DNA of 64,000 bases from Chlorobiaceae bacterium (GCA_013335115.1 JAAXWQ010000002.1:124001-188000); one strand, 5' to 3'. Positions 35,764-47,491 are shown, counted from the stretch's first letter. Program-made: numbers and translations. The notes: generated by a model from the sequence alone, not told the origin.

Positions 35764-36254
35764 AAACCCTCTACATCGTCAGGCATGCCCATGCCGGATG
35801 GAGCAACGCGAACCTGCCGGATTTCGAGCGGACGCTCAGTGGGAAGGGCAGGCTCGAAGCCGGCGAAATGGCTCACCGGCTCCACGAAGCAGGGGCACGT
35901 CCCGACGTCATCATCTCCAGTCCGGCCACGCGAGCGCTCGAAACGGCAGGGATTTTCGGTGACATCATGGGGTTCGGGAGCGAGCACATCAGGGATGAAC
36001 CGGCGATCTACTCCGGGAATGTCGATGCTCTGGCTGGCATCGTCTCGCGCTTGCCGCAGGAGTACCAGTCGGCCATGCTCTTCGGCCACAACCCGGCCGT
36101 AAGCCTCTACGGGTCATGGCTCACCGGGAAGCAACTGGGCCAGATGGATACCTGCGGGATACTGCGGCTGGAGCTGCCGGCGAAGATGTGGGGCGCCGCC
36201 AGCAGGGCGAGCGCCGAAATGTCATGGTACCTCTGCCCGAAAAAGCATCAGTAG
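35760..36254 (+). CDS. sixA: Phosphohistidine phosphatase SixA-like
   Basis: A 164-residue histidine-phosphatase-superfamily protein. '[13 protein letters not shown]' carries the phosphorylated His in the RHA motif. '[15 protein letters not shown]' and '[15 protein letters not shown]' hold the Arg and second His. SixA removes phosphate from phosphohistidine proteins; in E. coli its targets include the nitrogen PTS. That fits loosely with HPr encoded elsewhere in the window, but the link is inference. It is coupled to nagZ by overlap and converges on gpsA with a 7-nt overlap. Confidence 0.88.
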   Translation: MKTLYIVRHAHAGWSNANLPDFERTLSGKGRLEAGEMAHRLHEAGARPDVIISSPATRALETAGIFGDIMGFGSEHIRDEPAIYSGNVDALAGIVSRLPQEYQSAMLFGHNPAVSLYGSWLTGKQLGQMDTCGILRLELPAKMWGAASRASAEMSWYLCPKKHQ

Positions 36255-37249
36255 TTTTCGGCCTTCGGTTCCCGGTCCATCAGGTCGAGGATGGCCTGTT
36301 GGGCGGGCTTGCCTTCGAACAGCATCTGGTAGACGGCGCGGGTGATCGGCATGTCGACGCCAAGCCTGGCCGACAACTCGGCCACGGCCCGCGAGGTATG
36401 GACACCTTCGGCAATCATGTTCATCTCCCCGATCACTTCGTCGAGCGTCCTTCCCTTGCCGATCTGCTCTCCGACATGGCGGTTGCGGCTGTGCTTCGAC
36501 AGGCAGGTGACGACCAGGTCGCCGATGCCCGAAAGTCCCGACATGGTGACCGGGTCTCCGCCAAGCTTCGCACTCAGCCTCGATATCTCGGCCAGGCCAC
36601 GGGTGATGATGGCCGCCTTGGCGTTGTCGCCGAAACCCAGGCCATCCGAGATACCAGCAGCGATGGCGATGATGTTCTTGACCGATCCGGCAATCTCGAC
36701 GCCGACCAGGTCGGTGTTGAGGTAAACCCTGAAGAAGCGGGTGTGGAATGCCTCCTGGACCTGGCGCGCCGTCTCTGCCGAGACCGAGCAGGCCACCACG
36801 GTCGTCGGTTGCTCACGGGCAACCTCCTCGGCATGGCTCGGGCCGTAAAGCACGGCAACCTGCGAAAGGTCAAGGCCGGGAATGGCCTCGAGCAGCACCT
36901 CGGACATACGCTTGCCGCTCTTCACCTCGATACCCTTGGCGACATTGACGATGATCTTCCCTTCGAGGGAGACGCCGGCCATGGCCTTGGCGGTCTCGCG
37001 AAGCGCCTGCGAGGGAACGGCCGTGACGATCATCCCGGCGTCGCCGACGGCGGCGTTGAGGTTCTCGACGGCATGGAGTGATGGAGGGAAGACGATGCCG
37101 CCGAGGTAGCGCTTGTTTTCGCGCTCGGCCTCAAGCGCACGTGCGAATTCCGGGCGATGGGCCCAAAGAAGCACATCGTGTCCCCTGGCGGCGAGCAGCA
37201 CGGCGAGCGTGGTGCCCCAGCTCCCGGCTCCGAGGACGGCAATCTTCAT
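36248..37249 (-). CDS. gpsA: Glycerol-3-phosphate dehydrogenase [NAD(P)+]
   Basis: A 333-residue enzyme producing glycerol-3-phosphate for phospholipids. '[19 protein letters not shown]' is the nucleotide-binding start, '[11 protein letters not shown]' and '[20 protein letters not shown]' are the signatures, and '[20 protein letters not shown]' follows. An earlier in-frame ATG (37273) would overlap plsY by 8 nt. I prefer 37249 because it matches the usual start and length. It lies downstream of plsY on the same strand, so two consecutive steps of phospholipid synthesis are paired. Confidence 0.96.
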   Translation of the reverse strand: MKIAVLGAGSWGTTLAVLLAARGHDVLLWAHRPEFARALEAERENKRYLGGIVFPPSLHAVENLNAAVGDAGMIVTAVPSQALRETAKAMAGVSLEGKIIVNVAKGIEVKSGKRMSEVLLEAIPGLDLSQVAVLYGPSHAEEVAREQPTTVVACSVSAETARQVQEAFHTRFFRVYLNTDLVGVEIAGSVKNIIAIAAGISDGLGFGDNAKAAIITRGLAEISRLSAKLGGDPVTMSGLSGIGDLVVTCLSKHSRNRHVGEQIGKGRTLDEVIGEMNMIAEGVHTSRAVAELSARLGVDMPITRAVYQMLFEGKPAQQAILDLMDREPKAENY

Positions 37250-37265
37250 GTTCGTCGGCCCGGAC

Positions 37266-37976
37266 TCAGGCATGACGCCTGAAGTTCAGGCGGTTTTCGG
37301 TTCCGGAGAAGAGCCTCCTGATGTTGGCCCGGTGTGTCCAGATGATTGCCGCGGCAACGATGAAGCCGAAGATGAGCAGGTGGTAGTCGAGGCTGTCGTG
37401 GACGAACCACTTCGATCCGAGCAGTTTCACCTGGTAGTCGAGCCCGCCGCCAAGTTCGAAGAGGTACTTGCGGATGGCAATGATGATCGGGAAGGCGACG
37501 GCCGCAAGGATCGAGCCCAGCGAAACGTACCTGGAGATCCAGACGGCAGACAGGAACACGCCGATGACCATCAGCATGCTCACGGGGGCGATGCCGATCA
37601 GCATGCCCGCGGCCGTACTGACCCCCTTGCCGCCCTTGAATCCGGCGAAAACCGTGAAGACGTGGCCGATGACAGCGGCCATTCCGGCGACGAGGCTCAC
37701 GGCCACTTCGTTCAGGTCCGGGAACCCGCCCGCGACGGGATGCGCCTTGAAATAACCCACGACGTAGACCGCGGCCACGGTCCCTTTGACGATGTCGATC
37801 AGCGTTACGGCAAGGCCGGCCTTCCAGCCGAGCACCCTGAAGGCATTCGTCCCGCCGGCGTTGCCGCTACCGTACTCGCGGACGTCGATGCCTTTGAGGA
37901 GTTTTCCGGCGATGATGCTGGTCGGGATCGAACCGATGAGGTACGAAACGATAATGATGCACAGGAGGGTAAGCAT
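37266..37976 (-). CDS. plsY: Glycerol-3-phosphate acyltransferase PlsY
   Basis: A 236-residue integral membrane protein with about five hydrophobic segments. It transfers acyl groups from acyl-phosphate to glycerol-3-phosphate. '[20 protein letters not shown]', '[18 protein letters not shown]' and '[20 protein letters not shown]' are the three conserved loop motifs. It is a little longer than most PlsY proteins because of an insertion around '[20 protein letters not shown]' between late helices. It sits directly before gpsA, which makes its substrate. Confidence 0.95.
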   Translation of the reverse strand: MLTLLCIIIVSYLIGSIPTSIIAGKLLKGIDVREYGSGNAGGTNAFRVLGWKAGLAVTLIDIVKGTVAAVYVVGYFKAHPVAGGFPDLNEVAVSLVAGMAAVIGHVFTVFAGFKGGKGVSTAAGMLIGIAPVSMLMVIGVFLSAVWISRYVSLGSILAAVAFPIIIAIRKYLFELGGGLDYQVKLLGSKWFVHDSLDYHLLIFGFIVAAAIIWTHRANIRRLFSGTENRLNFRRHA

Positions 37977-38022
37977 ACGGAACCGTTATTGATGGGTGGA
38001 CTGTATCCCGCTCACTGGCGCC

Positions 38023-39018
<996 letters not shown>

Positions 39019-39051
39019 GCTTTGTTTTATCCTGTAAATATCAGCCGTCCC

Positions 39052-40461
39052 TCAGCGGCCCGCCGGCTTCTCGAAAATGCCGCCGTGCTCCCCGGAGAAG
39101 AACTCGCCGTGCAGGGCGTTGACGGCCGCCGCGACATCGTGCTCCTCGACGACGAACCCGACGTTGATCTCCGAGGCGCCCTGGGAGATCATCCTCAGGT
39201 TGACGTTGCTCAGCGCGCCAAAGATCCTGCCGGCCACGCCTTTCGACAGGCGGAGGTTGTCGCCGACCACGCTGACCGTGGCCACCTTGTGCTCGAGCTC
39301 CACGTCACCGAGTGCAGACAGTGCCTGGATGAGCGGATCGCTCACGGTCGAGTCGTCAATGGTCAGGGAGACTGACACCTCGCTGGTGGAGATCATCTCG
39401 ACCGAAACGCCGAAGCGCTCGAAGACCCCGAACAGCTCGTTCATGAAGCCGTGGCGGCCGAGCATGCGGTTCGAGCGGATGTTGACGATGGCCTGCCCTT
39501 TCTTGACGGCGATCGACTTGACCAGCCCTTCGTAGCTCATTCCCGAAAGCAGCGCCGGGTCGTCGGTGATCAGGGTGCCCTTCGAATCGGGGTGCCAGGT
39601 GTTGAGCACGTAGACCGGGATATTCTTCTTCACCGCCGGGGCGATGGTGTCGGGGTGCAGCACCTTGGCGCCGAGGTAGGCAAGCTCTGCCGCCTCGGAG
39701 AAGGTCATGATGCGGATGCTCCTTGCGTCAGGCACGAGGCGCGGATCGCAGGTCATCACGCCGTCGACGTCGGTCCAGATTTCGATCGAGTCGTCGTGCA
39801 GCCAGGCGCCAAGCAGCGCGGCGGAGAGGTCCGAACCCCCGCGGCCGAGGGTCGTGGTCCGCCCAGCGACGGTCGAGCCGATATAGCCCTGCGTCACGAC
39901 GACCACCCCCGATGCAAGCACGGGACGGACCAGCTCGGCCACCTTCGCCTCGCAGACCTCGTCGATCGGTCGGGCAAAGCCGAAGTTGTCGTCGGTGATC
40001 ATCACCGTCCGGACGTCGAGCCACCTGGCCTCGTGCCCCGCTTCGTTCATGGCCGCCGCAAACACGGTGGTCGAAAGGAGTTCGCCGAAAGAGCAGAAGG
40101 TGTCCTTCGAGCGCTCGGTCAACTCACCCACGATCTCGATGCCCTTGACCAGCATCTCCAGGCGGGAGACGTACCCGTCGATCTTTTCAACCAGCCCGGC
40201 CCTGATCTCTTCGCTTCCGATCAGTTCGCCGACCAGGTCAACGTGGTGCTTCCGCACCTCGGCGACCTTCGCCAGGGCATCTTCGAGCCGGCCCGAACCG
40301 GCGGCTTCGGCGATCTGGATGAGCTTGTTGGTGATGCCGCTGCAAGCGCTCAGCACGACGAGCGGTACGCCCGTCCTGCGCTTTCCGGCGACAATGGCGA
40401 TCGCCTGCCGCATGGCGCTGGCCGTGCCCACCGAAGTGCCGCCGAATTTCATGACTGCCAT
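39052..40461 (-). CDS. lysC: Aspartate kinase
   Basis: A 469-residue monofunctional aspartokinase, with no homoserine dehydrogenase fused. '[20 protein letters not shown]' starts the kinase domain. '[18 protein letters not shown]' and '[18 protein letters not shown]' bind ATP and aspartate, and two C-terminal ACT domains are visible ('[19 protein letters not shown]', '[18 protein letters not shown]'). These normally give feedback control by lysine or threonine. A long open extension upstream (to 40878) crosses the divergent NlpC gene and is rejected; ATG 40461 is natural. Confidence 0.96.
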   Translation of the reverse strand: MAVMKFGGTSVGTASAMRQAIAIVAGKRRTGVPLVVLSACSGITNKLIQIAEAAGSGRLEDALAKVAEVRKHHVDLVGELIGSEEIRAGLVEKIDGYVSRLEMLVKGIEIVGELTERSKDTFCSFGELLSTTVFAAAMNEAGHEARWLDVRTVMITDDNFGFARPIDEVCEAKVAELVRPVLASGVVVVTQGYIGSTVAGRTTTLGRGGSDLSAALLGAWLHDDSIEIWTDVDGVMTCDPRLVPDARSIRIMTFSEAAELAYLGAKVLHPDTIAPAVKKNIPVYVLNTWHPDSKGTLITDDPALLSGMSYEGLVKSIAVKKGQAIVNIRSNRMLGRHGFMNELFGVFERFGVSVEMISTSEVSVSLTIDDSTVSDPLIQALSALGDVELEHKVATVSVVGDNLRLSKGVAGRIFGALSNVNLRMISQGASEINVGFVVEEHDVAAAVNALHGEFFSGEHGGIFEKPAGR

Positions 40462-40573
40462 AACTTCTGACGAATGAATTGGTTTCGCGTCGTTTTCCTT
40501 CCGTTGCGGATTTCTTATACTGCAAAATGGAGAGTTTCCTGAACCCTGAACACCGGGATTCCGCTGCGCCCCC

Positions 40574-41188
40574 ATGAACGAAAAACTCCGATCCGTGCCG
40601 CCCCGGGCGGCAAAACTGCGAAGGCACGGGAAAACCGTAGCACTCCTGCTGATCCCGGCCCTCCTGCTTTCGCTCGGAGCCTGCCAGGGCACGCGCCCCC
40701 TCCCCGATCGCATGGAGAGCAAATATAGTTTAAAAAAGAGAAAATCATACATCTCCTGCACCCGTCCGGAGGGCCTCTCCGGCTGTCCACTCCCGGTGCA
40801 CGTCACGGAAAACTCCTTCCGGCGGATGCTCAACTGGATCGAGGCCGCAAAAGGCACGAAATACCGCTTCGGCGGCACGGTTCCCGACGGCTTCGACTGC
40901 TCCGGATTCGTGCAGTACCTCTACAGCATCTCATTCCAGGTGCAGCTTCCCCGAACATCGGCCGACCTTGCGCTCCTGGGGCCCATCGTGCAGCGCAGTG
41001 AGCTGCAACGGGGCGACCTGGTCTTCTTCAGCTCCGGGGGCGAGGCCGTGGACCATGTCGGCGTGTTCCTCGGCGAGGAGCGTTTCGCCCACTCGGCCTC
41101 TAAGGCAGGTGTAATCGTCAGCTCGCTCCGCCAGGCATGGTACGACACCCATTTCTGCTTCGGCACGAGGGTGGTCAGGGTCGATTGA
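40574..41188 (+). CDS. NlpC/P60 family lipoprotein endopeptidase
   Basis: 204 residues. A basic N-terminus and hydrophobic segment end in a lipobox-like 'LLLSLGAC', so Cys37 is probably lipidated. The NlpC/P60 domain has the nucleophile in '[14 protein letters not shown]', the histidine in '[18 protein letters not shown]' and a final polar residue near the C-terminus. It likely cuts cell-wall peptide cross-links from the periplasm. It is divergent from lysC across 112 nt. The region between residues 45 and 80 is not obviously a known domain. Confidence 0.88.
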   Translation: MNEKLRSVPPRAAKLRRHGKTVALLLIPALLLSLGACQGTRPLPDRMESKYSLKKRKSYISCTRPEGLSGCPLPVHVTENSFRRMLNWIEAAKGTKYRFGGTVPDGFDCSGFVQYLYSISFQVQLPRTSADLALLGPIVQRSELQRGDLVFFSSGGEAVDHVGVFLGEERFAHSASKAGVIVSSLRQAWYDTHFCFGTRVVRVD

Positions 41189-41251
41189 GCAGTTTAATTC
41201 GTATCTTCCCGCCACAGGCTAAACCAACAACACCCAAGCGACCACGCGTCA

Positions 41252-42121
41252 ATGCAGCCACCGAAAACCCACAACCACATCGAACTGTCGTTCCAGATCG
41301 ACAGCGACCTCTACGAGCTCTATATTGCCGTGCTTTCGCAGGAGGGCATCGAATACTTCCTCGAGGAGGACCGGAACCTCCTGGCCTACCTTCCCGAAAA
41401 CGACTGGAACGAAGATAAGGAGGCGGCCATCCGCAAAGTGCTCACCGATACCTTCGGCGCGCCCCCGCACTACACCACCTCGTTCATGGCCGACAGGAAC
41501 TGGAACGCCGAATGGGAGGCGCACCTCAAGCCGGTGGAGGTCTCCGACCGGTTCCTGATCGTCCAGCAGCAGAAGGAGTACGAGGTGAAGCCGGGACAGA
41601 TCGTCATCGGGATCAACCCCAAGATGTCCTTCGGCACGGGCTACCACGCCACCACGCGCCTGATGCTCCGGCAGATGGAGGCGATCGGCCTGGAGGACCG
41701 GAAGATCATGGACATCGGCACCGGCACGGGCGTGCTGGCCATCGCCGCCCGCAAGCTCGGCAACCGCAACCCGATCCTGGCTTTCGACAACAACGCCTGG
41801 GCAGCCGAGAACGCACTCGAAAACGTCCAGGAGAACCAGGCGCCGGACATCAGGGTCGAACTGCTTGACGCCGAAGAGGAACTGGCCGCGAACCTCGAAG
41901 AGGGGTACGACTTCATCCTGGCCAACATCAACAAGAACGTCATCGACCGCATCCTCCCCGTGATCCGGAAGCATGCGCCGAAAGCGGAGGTGCTGCTGTC
42001 GGGCGTGCTTGTCTACGACGAACCCTGGCTGAAAAAGCTGGTCAAAAGGCTCGGGTACGCGGCCAAAAGGACCATCTACGAAGAGGAGTGGCTCTCCTGC
42101 CTGATCGAGCCGAAAAACTGA
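41252..42121 (+). CDS. prmA: Ribosomal protein L11 methyltransferase
   Basis: A 289-residue PrmA. The N-terminal recognition domain is followed by the class I methyltransferase core. 'INPKMSFGTGYHATTRLMLR' is the PrmA signature with the 'FGTG-HxTT' pattern, 'KIMDIGTGTGVLAIAARKLG' is SAM motif I, and 'YDFILANINKNVIDRILPVI' holds the 'NIxxN' motif. It trimethylates ribosomal protein L11. The C-terminus and length are normal. It is followed after 11 nt by ppx. Confidence 0.93.
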   Translation: MQPPKTHNHIELSFQIDSDLYELYIAVLSQEGIEYFLEEDRNLLAYLPENDWNEDKEAAIRKVLTDTFGAPPHYTTSFMADRNWNAEWEAHLKPVEVSDRFLIVQQQKEYEVKPGQIVIGINPKMSFGTGYHATTRLMLRQMEAIGLEDRKIMDIGTGTGVLAIAARKLGNRNPILAFDNNAWAAENALENVQENQAPDIRVELLDAEEELAANLEEGYDFILANINKNVIDRILPVIRKHAPKAEVLLSGVLVYDEPWLKKLVKRLGYAAKRTIYEEEWLSCLIEPKN

Positions 42122-42132
42122 CCGGCGCCGCC

Positions 42133-43062
42133 ATGGTAAGGATCGCATGCATCGACGTGGGCACCAACACCGCCCTGCTCCTGGTGGCCGACCTCGATCC
42201 CGTGTCGGGCAGGATCGTCCCGGTCGAACACCGCCAGACGATCATCCGCCTGGGCCAGAAGGTCGACGAGGGGCGACTGGTCTGCCGGGAAGCCCTCGAC
42301 CGCCTTGTCGCCTGCATGTCGGAGTACGCGGGGATCTGCCGTAGCCTCGGCGTCAGCAAGGTCATCGCCGCGGGCACGAGCGCCCTGCGCGATGCGGCGA
42401 ACCGGGATGAGGTGATCGGCGAGGTGCTTCGGACGAGCGGCATCGAACTCCGCTGCATCAGCGGCAGCGAGGAGGCCGAACTTACCTTCTTCGGCGCCGT
42501 GGCCGGCATGCCCGCCGTCCCGGAGCCATTCACGGTGATCGACATCGGCGGAGGGAGCACGGAGGTCATCACGGGCACCACCACCGCGGTGGAGCGTTCC
42601 GTGAGCATCGATATCGGCTCGGTCAGGCTGACTGAACGGTGTTTCACAACCCTCCCGCCGACGCCTGCCCAATTCGAGGCCGCGCGAGACGAAATCAACC
42701 GGATGCTGACGGCGAATCTTGCCCCCACCTCCTGTTCGGGGCAGGAGGTGTTCGGCGTTGCCGGCACCCTCACCACCATCGCCCAGGTCTGCATGGGGGA
42801 GCTGCGCTTCGACCCGAAAAAAGTCCACGGGTACCGACTCGGGTACGACCAGGTGCACCGGCTCCTCGAACGGCTCAGGCCGATGCCCCTGCCCGCGGTC
42901 GTCGCCCTCGGCATCCCCGAAGGGCGCGCCGACGTCATCCTGATGGGAACACTGATTCTGCATGAGTTCATGCGCCTGCTCGCCATTGACAACATCACCG
43001 TCAGCATTCAGGGGCTGCGCTTCGGCATGGCCCAGAAAGAGCTGCTGCAGCTGCGCCGTTAA
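42133..43062 (+). CDS. Ppx/GppA family phosphatase (exopolyphosphatase-like)
   Basis: A 309-residue ASKHA phosphatase domain. 'RIACIDVGTNTALLLVADLD' is the P-loop-like phosphate 1 motif. 'GTSALRDAANRDEV', 'ISGSEEAELTFFGAV' and 'FTVIDIGGGSTEVITG' are the family motifs. It is short because no C-terminal HD domain is present, as in many bacterial Ppx2-type proteins. It hydrolyses polyphosphate or pppGpp in relatives; which one here is unknown. Its stop overlaps the converging methyltransferase stop by 4 nt (TTAA shared). Confidence 0.9.
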   Translation: MVRIACIDVGTNTALLLVADLDPVSGRIVPVEHRQTIIRLGQKVDEGRLVCREALDRLVACMSEYAGICRSLGVSKVIAAGTSALRDAANRDEVIGEVLRTSGIELRCISGSEEAELTFFGAVAGMPAVPEPFTVIDIGGGSTEVITGTTTAVERSVSIDIGSVRLTERCFTTLPPTPAQFEAARDEINRMLTANLAPTSCSGQEVFGVAGTLTTIAQVCMGELRFDPKKVHGYRLGYDQVHRLLERLRPMPLPAVVALGIPEGRADVILMGTLILHEFMRLLAIDNITVSIQGLRFGMAQKELLQLRR

Positions 43063-44264
43063 GGCTTTCGGCAGATAAGGCACACCAGCGCGCCCGAAGC
43101 ATCCCTCGTAAAGAACAGGAACACCTCGCTCCCCTCCCTGATGCGGAACCGCTTGCGCAGTTCGTCCGGGGAGAGCGGGAAATCCCGTCGCTGGATTGCC
43201 GCCCCATCGATGCCCATCCGGGAAAGTTCGGCCTTCAGGGTTTTCGGCCGGTACGCCACGCAGGCCTCGACCCGGAAGCTCCGGCCGGGAAAGCTTTCGA
43301 CGAAACGATCCGAGGTAAGGTAGTCGACGGTGCCGTTCAGAAATTCAAGATCCAGCTTCGCGGCCAGCCCAGCCGTAAGCCGTGCCTTGATGATGGCCGC
43401 ATCCGGCTCGTAGAACCACCGGCATGCCCCGGCGGCCACACGCCTTTCCGGGCTTGCGCCCCCCTCCTGAGAAATCCGGAACTCCCCGCCGTCATCGTCG
43501 AGGCAAACGGCCGTGACCCCGGGCGGTGCGCCTGGTGGGTGCCCCCGGTCGAGCAGCAGCAGGGTCTCCTTGCACTCGCCGCCGACCGACACCACGATCA
43601 CCGAAGCAAGCGCCGGCAGCTGATCCTGCAGGCCGGAGGCCTCGAGGGCAGGCGAGGCCTTGATGCACACCCGAGGGGCTTTTCGGAGCATCAGGTCGTG
43701 CAGACTGACCACGTCCGGACTCGTCGCTTCCAGCCCCACGGAGCGCCCGCCCTGTTCGCGCCGTGCGGGATCGACGTATACCCAGTCGAAGGCGTCGTCC
43801 GGAAACCCGGCGAGCAACGCCCCGCCATCGCCGACCAGCGCCTCGACGTTCGTGACGCCCATCGCTTCGCGGTTGGCTACGGCCAGGCCGGAAAGGACCC
43901 CGTCGCGCTCACAGGCGACAACCCGCTCGAACCTGCGGGCGAAAAAGAGGTCGTCGATGCCGAGCCCTCCGGTGAGGTCGATGATGCTGCGGCCGCTCAT
44001 GAGGCCGGACTTCCATTCGGCTGCACGCTGGCCCGAGGCCTGTTCGAGGGCAAGCTTCGTGTACAGCAGGGGGTATCGTGAGAGCGTGGGGAGCTTCAAC
44101 GAGGCCTTCCGGCGGCAGGCGATCTGCTCGGCCATGGCCCGGACCGGAAGCTCCTTCCGCCCATGGAACCTCAGGGCGAACGCCACGGGATCCTCATGGG
44201 CATGGGCCGCGATCAGGTCGAGGACGGCAGGGTCCTGCAAAGCCTGGAACTCTTGGGGATTCAT
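43059..44264 (-). CDS. Class I SAM-dependent methyltransferase, THUMP-like domain family
   Basis: 401 residues. After an N-terminal helical part comes a Rossmann methyltransferase core: 'GRSIIDLTGGLGIDDLFFAR' (SAM motif I) and 'FDWVYVDPARREQGGRSV' (the DPAR motif seen in THUMP-like/RlmD-type proteins). A C-terminal domain ends near 'RDFPLSPDELRKRFRI'. The family is common in Bacteroidetes and Chlorobi and is often annotated as a putative RNA methyltransferase; the substrate is unknown. I start at ATG 44264, not the earlier frame that reads through a repeat element. Confidence 0.82.
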   Translation of the reverse strand: MNPQEFQALQDPAVLDLIAAHAHEDPVAFALRFHGRKELPVRAMAEQIACRRKASLKLPTLSRYPLLYTKLALEQASGQRAAEWKSGLMSGRSIIDLTGGLGIDDLFFARRFERVVACERDGVLSGLAVANREAMGVTNVEALVGDGGALLAGFPDDAFDWVYVDPARREQGGRSVGLEATSPDVVSLHDLMLRKAPRVCIKASPALEASGLQDQLPALASVIVVSVGGECKETLLLLDRGHPPGAPPGVTAVCLDDDGGEFRISQEGGASPERRVAAGACRWFYEPDAAIIKARLTAGLAAKLDLEFLNGTVDYLTSDRFVESFPGRSFRVEACVAYRPKTLKAELSRMGIDGAAIQRRDFPLSPDELRKRFRIREGSEVFLFFTRDASGALVCLICRKP

Positions 44265-44268
44265 GGAA

Positions 44269-44402
44269 GAAAAGGACTTAAAAGACTTAAAGGACAACAG
44301 GGACAGCAGGAAGAATGCGCACACCCGGAATATATCGGCATTGACGGCTAATAGATTACAGTCCTTGCAGTCCCCGCTGTCCTTTATGTCCCTGACTTCG
44401 CC
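44269..44402. repeat. GGAC-rich inverted-repeat element, copy C
   Basis: The left arm (44269-44310) reads GGACTTAAAAGACTTAAAGG followed by GGGACAGCAGG. The right arm (44361-44402) reads the complementary GTCCTTGCAGTCCCCGCTG, then TCCTTTATGTCC. A 50-nt AT-richer spacer separates them. It fills the gap upstream of the methyltransferase and covers the stop of the acyl-CoA synthetase (44384). Confidence 0.65.
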
Positions 44403-46084
44403 AGGGAATTATGCTCTTCCACCAGCTGGCGGCGGAGCACCTTGCCGATATGCGATTTCGGCAGCGCTTCGCGGAACTCGATGTGGTTGGGCACTTTGTA
44501 TGCCGCAAGCTCCTTCCGGCAATGCTCCTTCAGCTCCTCGACAGGAAGCTCGCACCCGTTCCGCAACACCACCCATGCCTTGACGGCCTCGCCTTTCCGG
44601 TCGTCTGGCACGCCGGCCACGCCGACCTCGAGCACCGATGGGTGCAGGGCGATCACCTCCTCGACTTCGCGAGGCCAGACCTGGAAGCCGCTCGGCTTGA
44701 TCAGGTCCTTCTTGCGGTCGACGATGAAGAGGAAACCATCCTCGTCGAGATAGCCGAGGTCGCCCGTATGGAGCCATCCCCCGCGCAGCATCCCCTCGGT
44801 TTCTGACGGGTTGTGCCAGTAACACTCCATGAGCTGCGGCGCCTGCATGAGGACCTCGCCGACCGCCCCGCTTGGCAGCTCGACGCCGCTGTCGTCGGCA
44901 TCGACGATGCGGATGTCGACATCGGGACCGGGCACGCCGACCGCCCCGTTCTTCTTGATGCCCAGCACCGGGGTGAAAACCGCGGCGAGCATCGATTCGG
45001 TCATCCCGTAGGCCTCGATGATCTGCGCCCCCGTCATCGATTCGAAGCGCTGCCGCGTCTCCAGGTGGAGCGGCGACGCACCCGAAACGATCAGCTTGAT
45101 CGACTTGAGGAGCGTGTGGTCCTTCTGGAGTTTCGGGTGGGCAGCCAGGGCGTTGAACAGCGTCGGCACGCCCGGCAGGACAGCCGGTTTCTGCGATTTG
45201 ATGAGTTTGAGCAGGCCATCGATGTCCTTGGGGTTGGGCACCAGGATGAGCGGGTAGTTCCTGACCAGGCCGGCGGTCATGATGCCGAGCTGGCCGTAGA
45301 CGTGGAACAGCGGCATGTTGAGGATGATACTGTCCTCGCGGGTCGAAAGCACAACGCCGAACCACTTGCTGATCTGCATCCCGGAGATGACCAGGGCCTG
45401 GTGGCGGCCGATGGCGCACTTGGGCCTTCCGGTCGTCCCGCCCGAAAACATGAACACGGCCGGGTCGGCATGGGTGACGGATATACCCGTCGGGGACTTG
45501 CCCTCGTGGGCGGCGATCATCTCGCGCATCCCGTAGTCGCCAGGGGCGATGCTGGCCCGGTGCCCCTCCTTCGCCTCCTTGAGCATGGTGAAGAGCAGTC
45601 GTTTGAGCGGGGGTAGATAATCCTTGATGTTCGAGGCGACGATCCGTTTCAGCGGGGTTTTCCCCCTCACCTCACACACCTTGGCGTAAAACAGGGAGAG
45701 CACGACGGCGGTTTCGGCGCCGCACTCGGAGATGGCGTACTCCAGTTCGTGCCCGGTATACAGCGGATTGATCGGCACAACCACGCCGCCCGCCTTCCAG
45801 ATGCCGAACTCGGCGATGATCATCTGCGGGGAGTTGGGCATGACGATGGCGACCCGTTCCCCCTTGCGTACCCCTGCAGCCACGAGGGCCGAAGCGAAGG
45901 CGCCGCTCTGTTCCTCAAGCTCCCGGTAAGAAATCGTCGTGCCCTGGAACAGGAGCGCCGGATCGTCACCCCTGCCCGACTTCACGGTTTCGCGGAGGAC
46001 GTCGAGCAGGGTGTGCTCAGGATATGGCTGGAGCGTCTGCGGCACGCCCGCGTCGTAATGATTGAACCAGGGACGTTCGGTCAT
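44384..46084 (-). CDS. fadD: Acyl-CoA synthetase (long-chain fatty acid-CoA ligase type)
   Basis: A 566-residue ANL-family adenylating enzyme. 'FMFSGGTTGRPKCAIGRHQA' is the A3 phosphate-binding motif, 'IIEAYGMTESMLAAV' is A5, 'GGWLHTGDLGYLDEDGF' is A7, and 'LPKSHIGKVLRRQLVEEH' holds the A10 catalytic lysine. The overall pattern is FadD-like. In an autotroph it probably recycles membrane fatty acids or activates pigment or wax acyl groups rather than supporting fat oxidation; that is inference. The start MTERPWFN (46084) is chosen since the upstream frame is repeat-derived. Confidence 0.9.
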   Translation of the reverse strand: MTERPWFNHYDAGVPQTLQPYPEHTLLDVLRETVKSGRGDDPALLFQGTTISYRELEEQSGAFASALVAAGVRKGERVAIVMPNSPQMIIAEFGIWKAGGVVVPINPLYTGHELEYAISECGAETAVVLSLFYAKVCEVRGKTPLKRIVASNIKDYLPPLKRLLFTMLKEAKEGHRASIAPGDYGMREMIAAHEGKSPTGISVTHADPAVFMFSGGTTGRPKCAIGRHQALVISGMQISKWFGVVLSTREDSIILNMPLFHVYGQLGIMTAGLVRNYPLILVPNPKDIDGLLKLIKSQKPAVLPGVPTLFNALAAHPKLQKDHTLLKSIKLIVSGASPLHLETRQRFESMTGAQIIEAYGMTESMLAAVFTPVLGIKKNGAVGVPGPDVDIRIVDADDSGVELPSGAVGEVLMQAPQLMECYWHNPSETEGMLRGGWLHTGDLGYLDEDGFLFIVDRKKDLIKPSGFQVWPREVEEVIALHPSVLEVGVAGVPDDRKGEAVKAWVVLRNGCELPVEELKEHCRKELAAYKVPNHIEFREALPKSHIGKVLRRQLVEEHNSLAKSGT

Positions 46085-46113
46085 AAAGGAAAATGGAAAA
46101 GAGGAAATGGGCT

Positions 46114-46200
46114 TCAAGGACATAAAGGACAAGTGAAAATATAGGGATATTTTTCTCTTGCATTGCTCTCCTTGCTGTCCCTGTTGTCTTTTTAGTCCTG
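46114..46200. repeat. GGAC-rich inverted-repeat element, copy D
   Basis: The left arm near 46114-46135 (CAAGGACATAAAGGACAAG) and right arm 46169-46200 (ending GTCTTTTTAGTCCTG) are imperfect reverse complements around an A/T-rich loop. The right arm encodes the last residues of BioA (ELQD). Confidence 0.55.
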
Positions 46201-47472
46201 CAACTCCTCCGCTACCACTTCGCAAACAGCAACCGTGAGAATGGCAAGTTCTTCTTCCCCGATCACGAACGGCGGCATCAGGTAGACCAGGCGGCCGAAC
46301 GGCCGGACCCAGGCACCACGGTCGACGAACCGCTTCTGGATCCTGCCCATCTCCACCGGACGCTCGAGCTCCACCACCCCGATGGCGCCGAGCACCCGTA
46401 CGTCACGCACGCCAGGCATGCCGGCGCAGGGGGCGAGGCCTTCGCGGAGCCGGTGCTCGATGCCCGACACCTCGGCCTTCCAGTCGCGGCTTTGCAGGAG
46501 GCCGATGCTGGCGACCGCCACGGCGCAGGCCAGCGGGTTGGCCATGAAGGTCGGCCCGTGCATGAAGAGGCCGGGATCGCCGGAAGAGATCGTCTCGGCG
46601 AGGTGGCCGGTGGCGACTGTTGCCGCGAGCGTCATGTAACCGCCGGTCAGGGCCTTGCCGACGCAGGCGATGTCCGGCACGACACCCGCGTGCTCCATGG
46701 CGAACATCCGTCCCGTGCGGCCGAATCCCGTGGCGATCTCGTCGAAAATGAGCAGCACGCCGTGCTCCGTGCAGAGCTCGCGGAGCCGGCGCAGGTAATG
46801 CGGCGAGTAGAAACGCATCCCCCCGGCCCCCTGCACGACCGGCTCGATGAGTACCGCCGCGACCTCATGGCCGTGCCGTTCGAGCAGGCCACGCATCTCG
46901 TCGATCGCCGCTTCGCGCCATGGCCCGTCGAAACCGCAGGCGGGGGCTTCGGCGAAGAGCTGCCTTGCAAGCACGCCCCGGAAGAGGCCGTGCATACCGG
47001 TGACCGGGTCGCAGACCGACATGGCCATGAAGGTGTCGCCATGATAGCCGGACCGGACCGTGAGGAGCCGGTGCTTCGCGGGCTTCCCTGCGGCCTGCCA
47101 GTATTGCAGGGCCATCTTGACGGCCACTTCGACCGCTACCGATCCGGAGTCGCAGAAGAAGACCCGGTCGAGCGGCTCCGGAAGGAGTCGGACGAGCAGT
47201 TTGCCGAGTTCGATGGCCGGTTCGTGCACGAGGCCACCGAACATGACGTGGCTCATCCGCCCGAGCTGCTCTTCGACCGCGCGGTTGAGCACCGGGTGGT
47301 TGTAGCCGTGGATCGCCGCCCACCAGGAGGACATGCCGTCGACGAGCCGGCGGCCATCCTCAAGCTCGATCGTCACCCCTTCGGCACCGGCGACCGGATA
47401 GACCGGCAGCGGGTCGGACATGGAGGTGTACGGGTGCCAGAGGTGCCTGCGGTCGAAATCGAGGTCCATCAT
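46192..47472 (-). CDS. bioA: Adenosylmethionine-8-amino-7-oxononanoate aminotransferase
   Basis: A 426-residue PLP enzyme for the third step of biotin ring assembly, making DAPA. '[20 protein letters not shown]' is the BioA-specific N-terminus. '[20 protein letters not shown]' is a substrate loop, '[20 protein letters not shown]' and '[17 protein letters not shown]' (Schiff-base lysine) form the cofactor site. The start ATG 47472 gives [10 protein letters not shown]; the longer frame reads into bioD antisense to its coding frame. It is the last gene of the biotin operon, 19 nt after bioD. Confidence 0.96.
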   Translation of the reverse strand: MMDLDFDRRHLWHPYTSMSDPLPVYPVAGAEGVTIELEDGRRLVDGMSSWWAAIHGYNHPVLNRAVEEQLGRMSHVMFGGLVHEPAIELGKLLVRLLPEPLDRVFFCDSGSVAVEVAVKMALQYWQAAGKPAKHRLLTVRSGYHGDTFMAMSVCDPVTGMHGLFRGVLARQLFAEAPACGFDGPWREAAIDEMRGLLERHGHEVAAVLIEPVVQGAGGMRFYSPHYLRRLRELCTEHGVLLIFDEIATGFGRTGRMFAMEHAGVVPDIACVGKALTGGYMTLAATVATGHLAETISSGDPGLFMHGPTFMANPLACAVAVASIGLLQSRDWKAEVSGIEHRLREGLAPCAGMPGVRDVRVLGAIGVVELERPVEMGRIQKRFVDRGAWVRPFGRLVYLMPPFVIGEEELAILTVAVCEVVAEELQD

Positions 47473-47491
47473 ACGGGTAAGAAGGAAAGGT

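Noticed and set aside
39052-40878. A 608-residue N-terminally extended aspartate kinase
   Set aside because: The extra 139 codons cross the divergent NlpC/P60 gene and have no homology. The kinase begins at ATG 40461.
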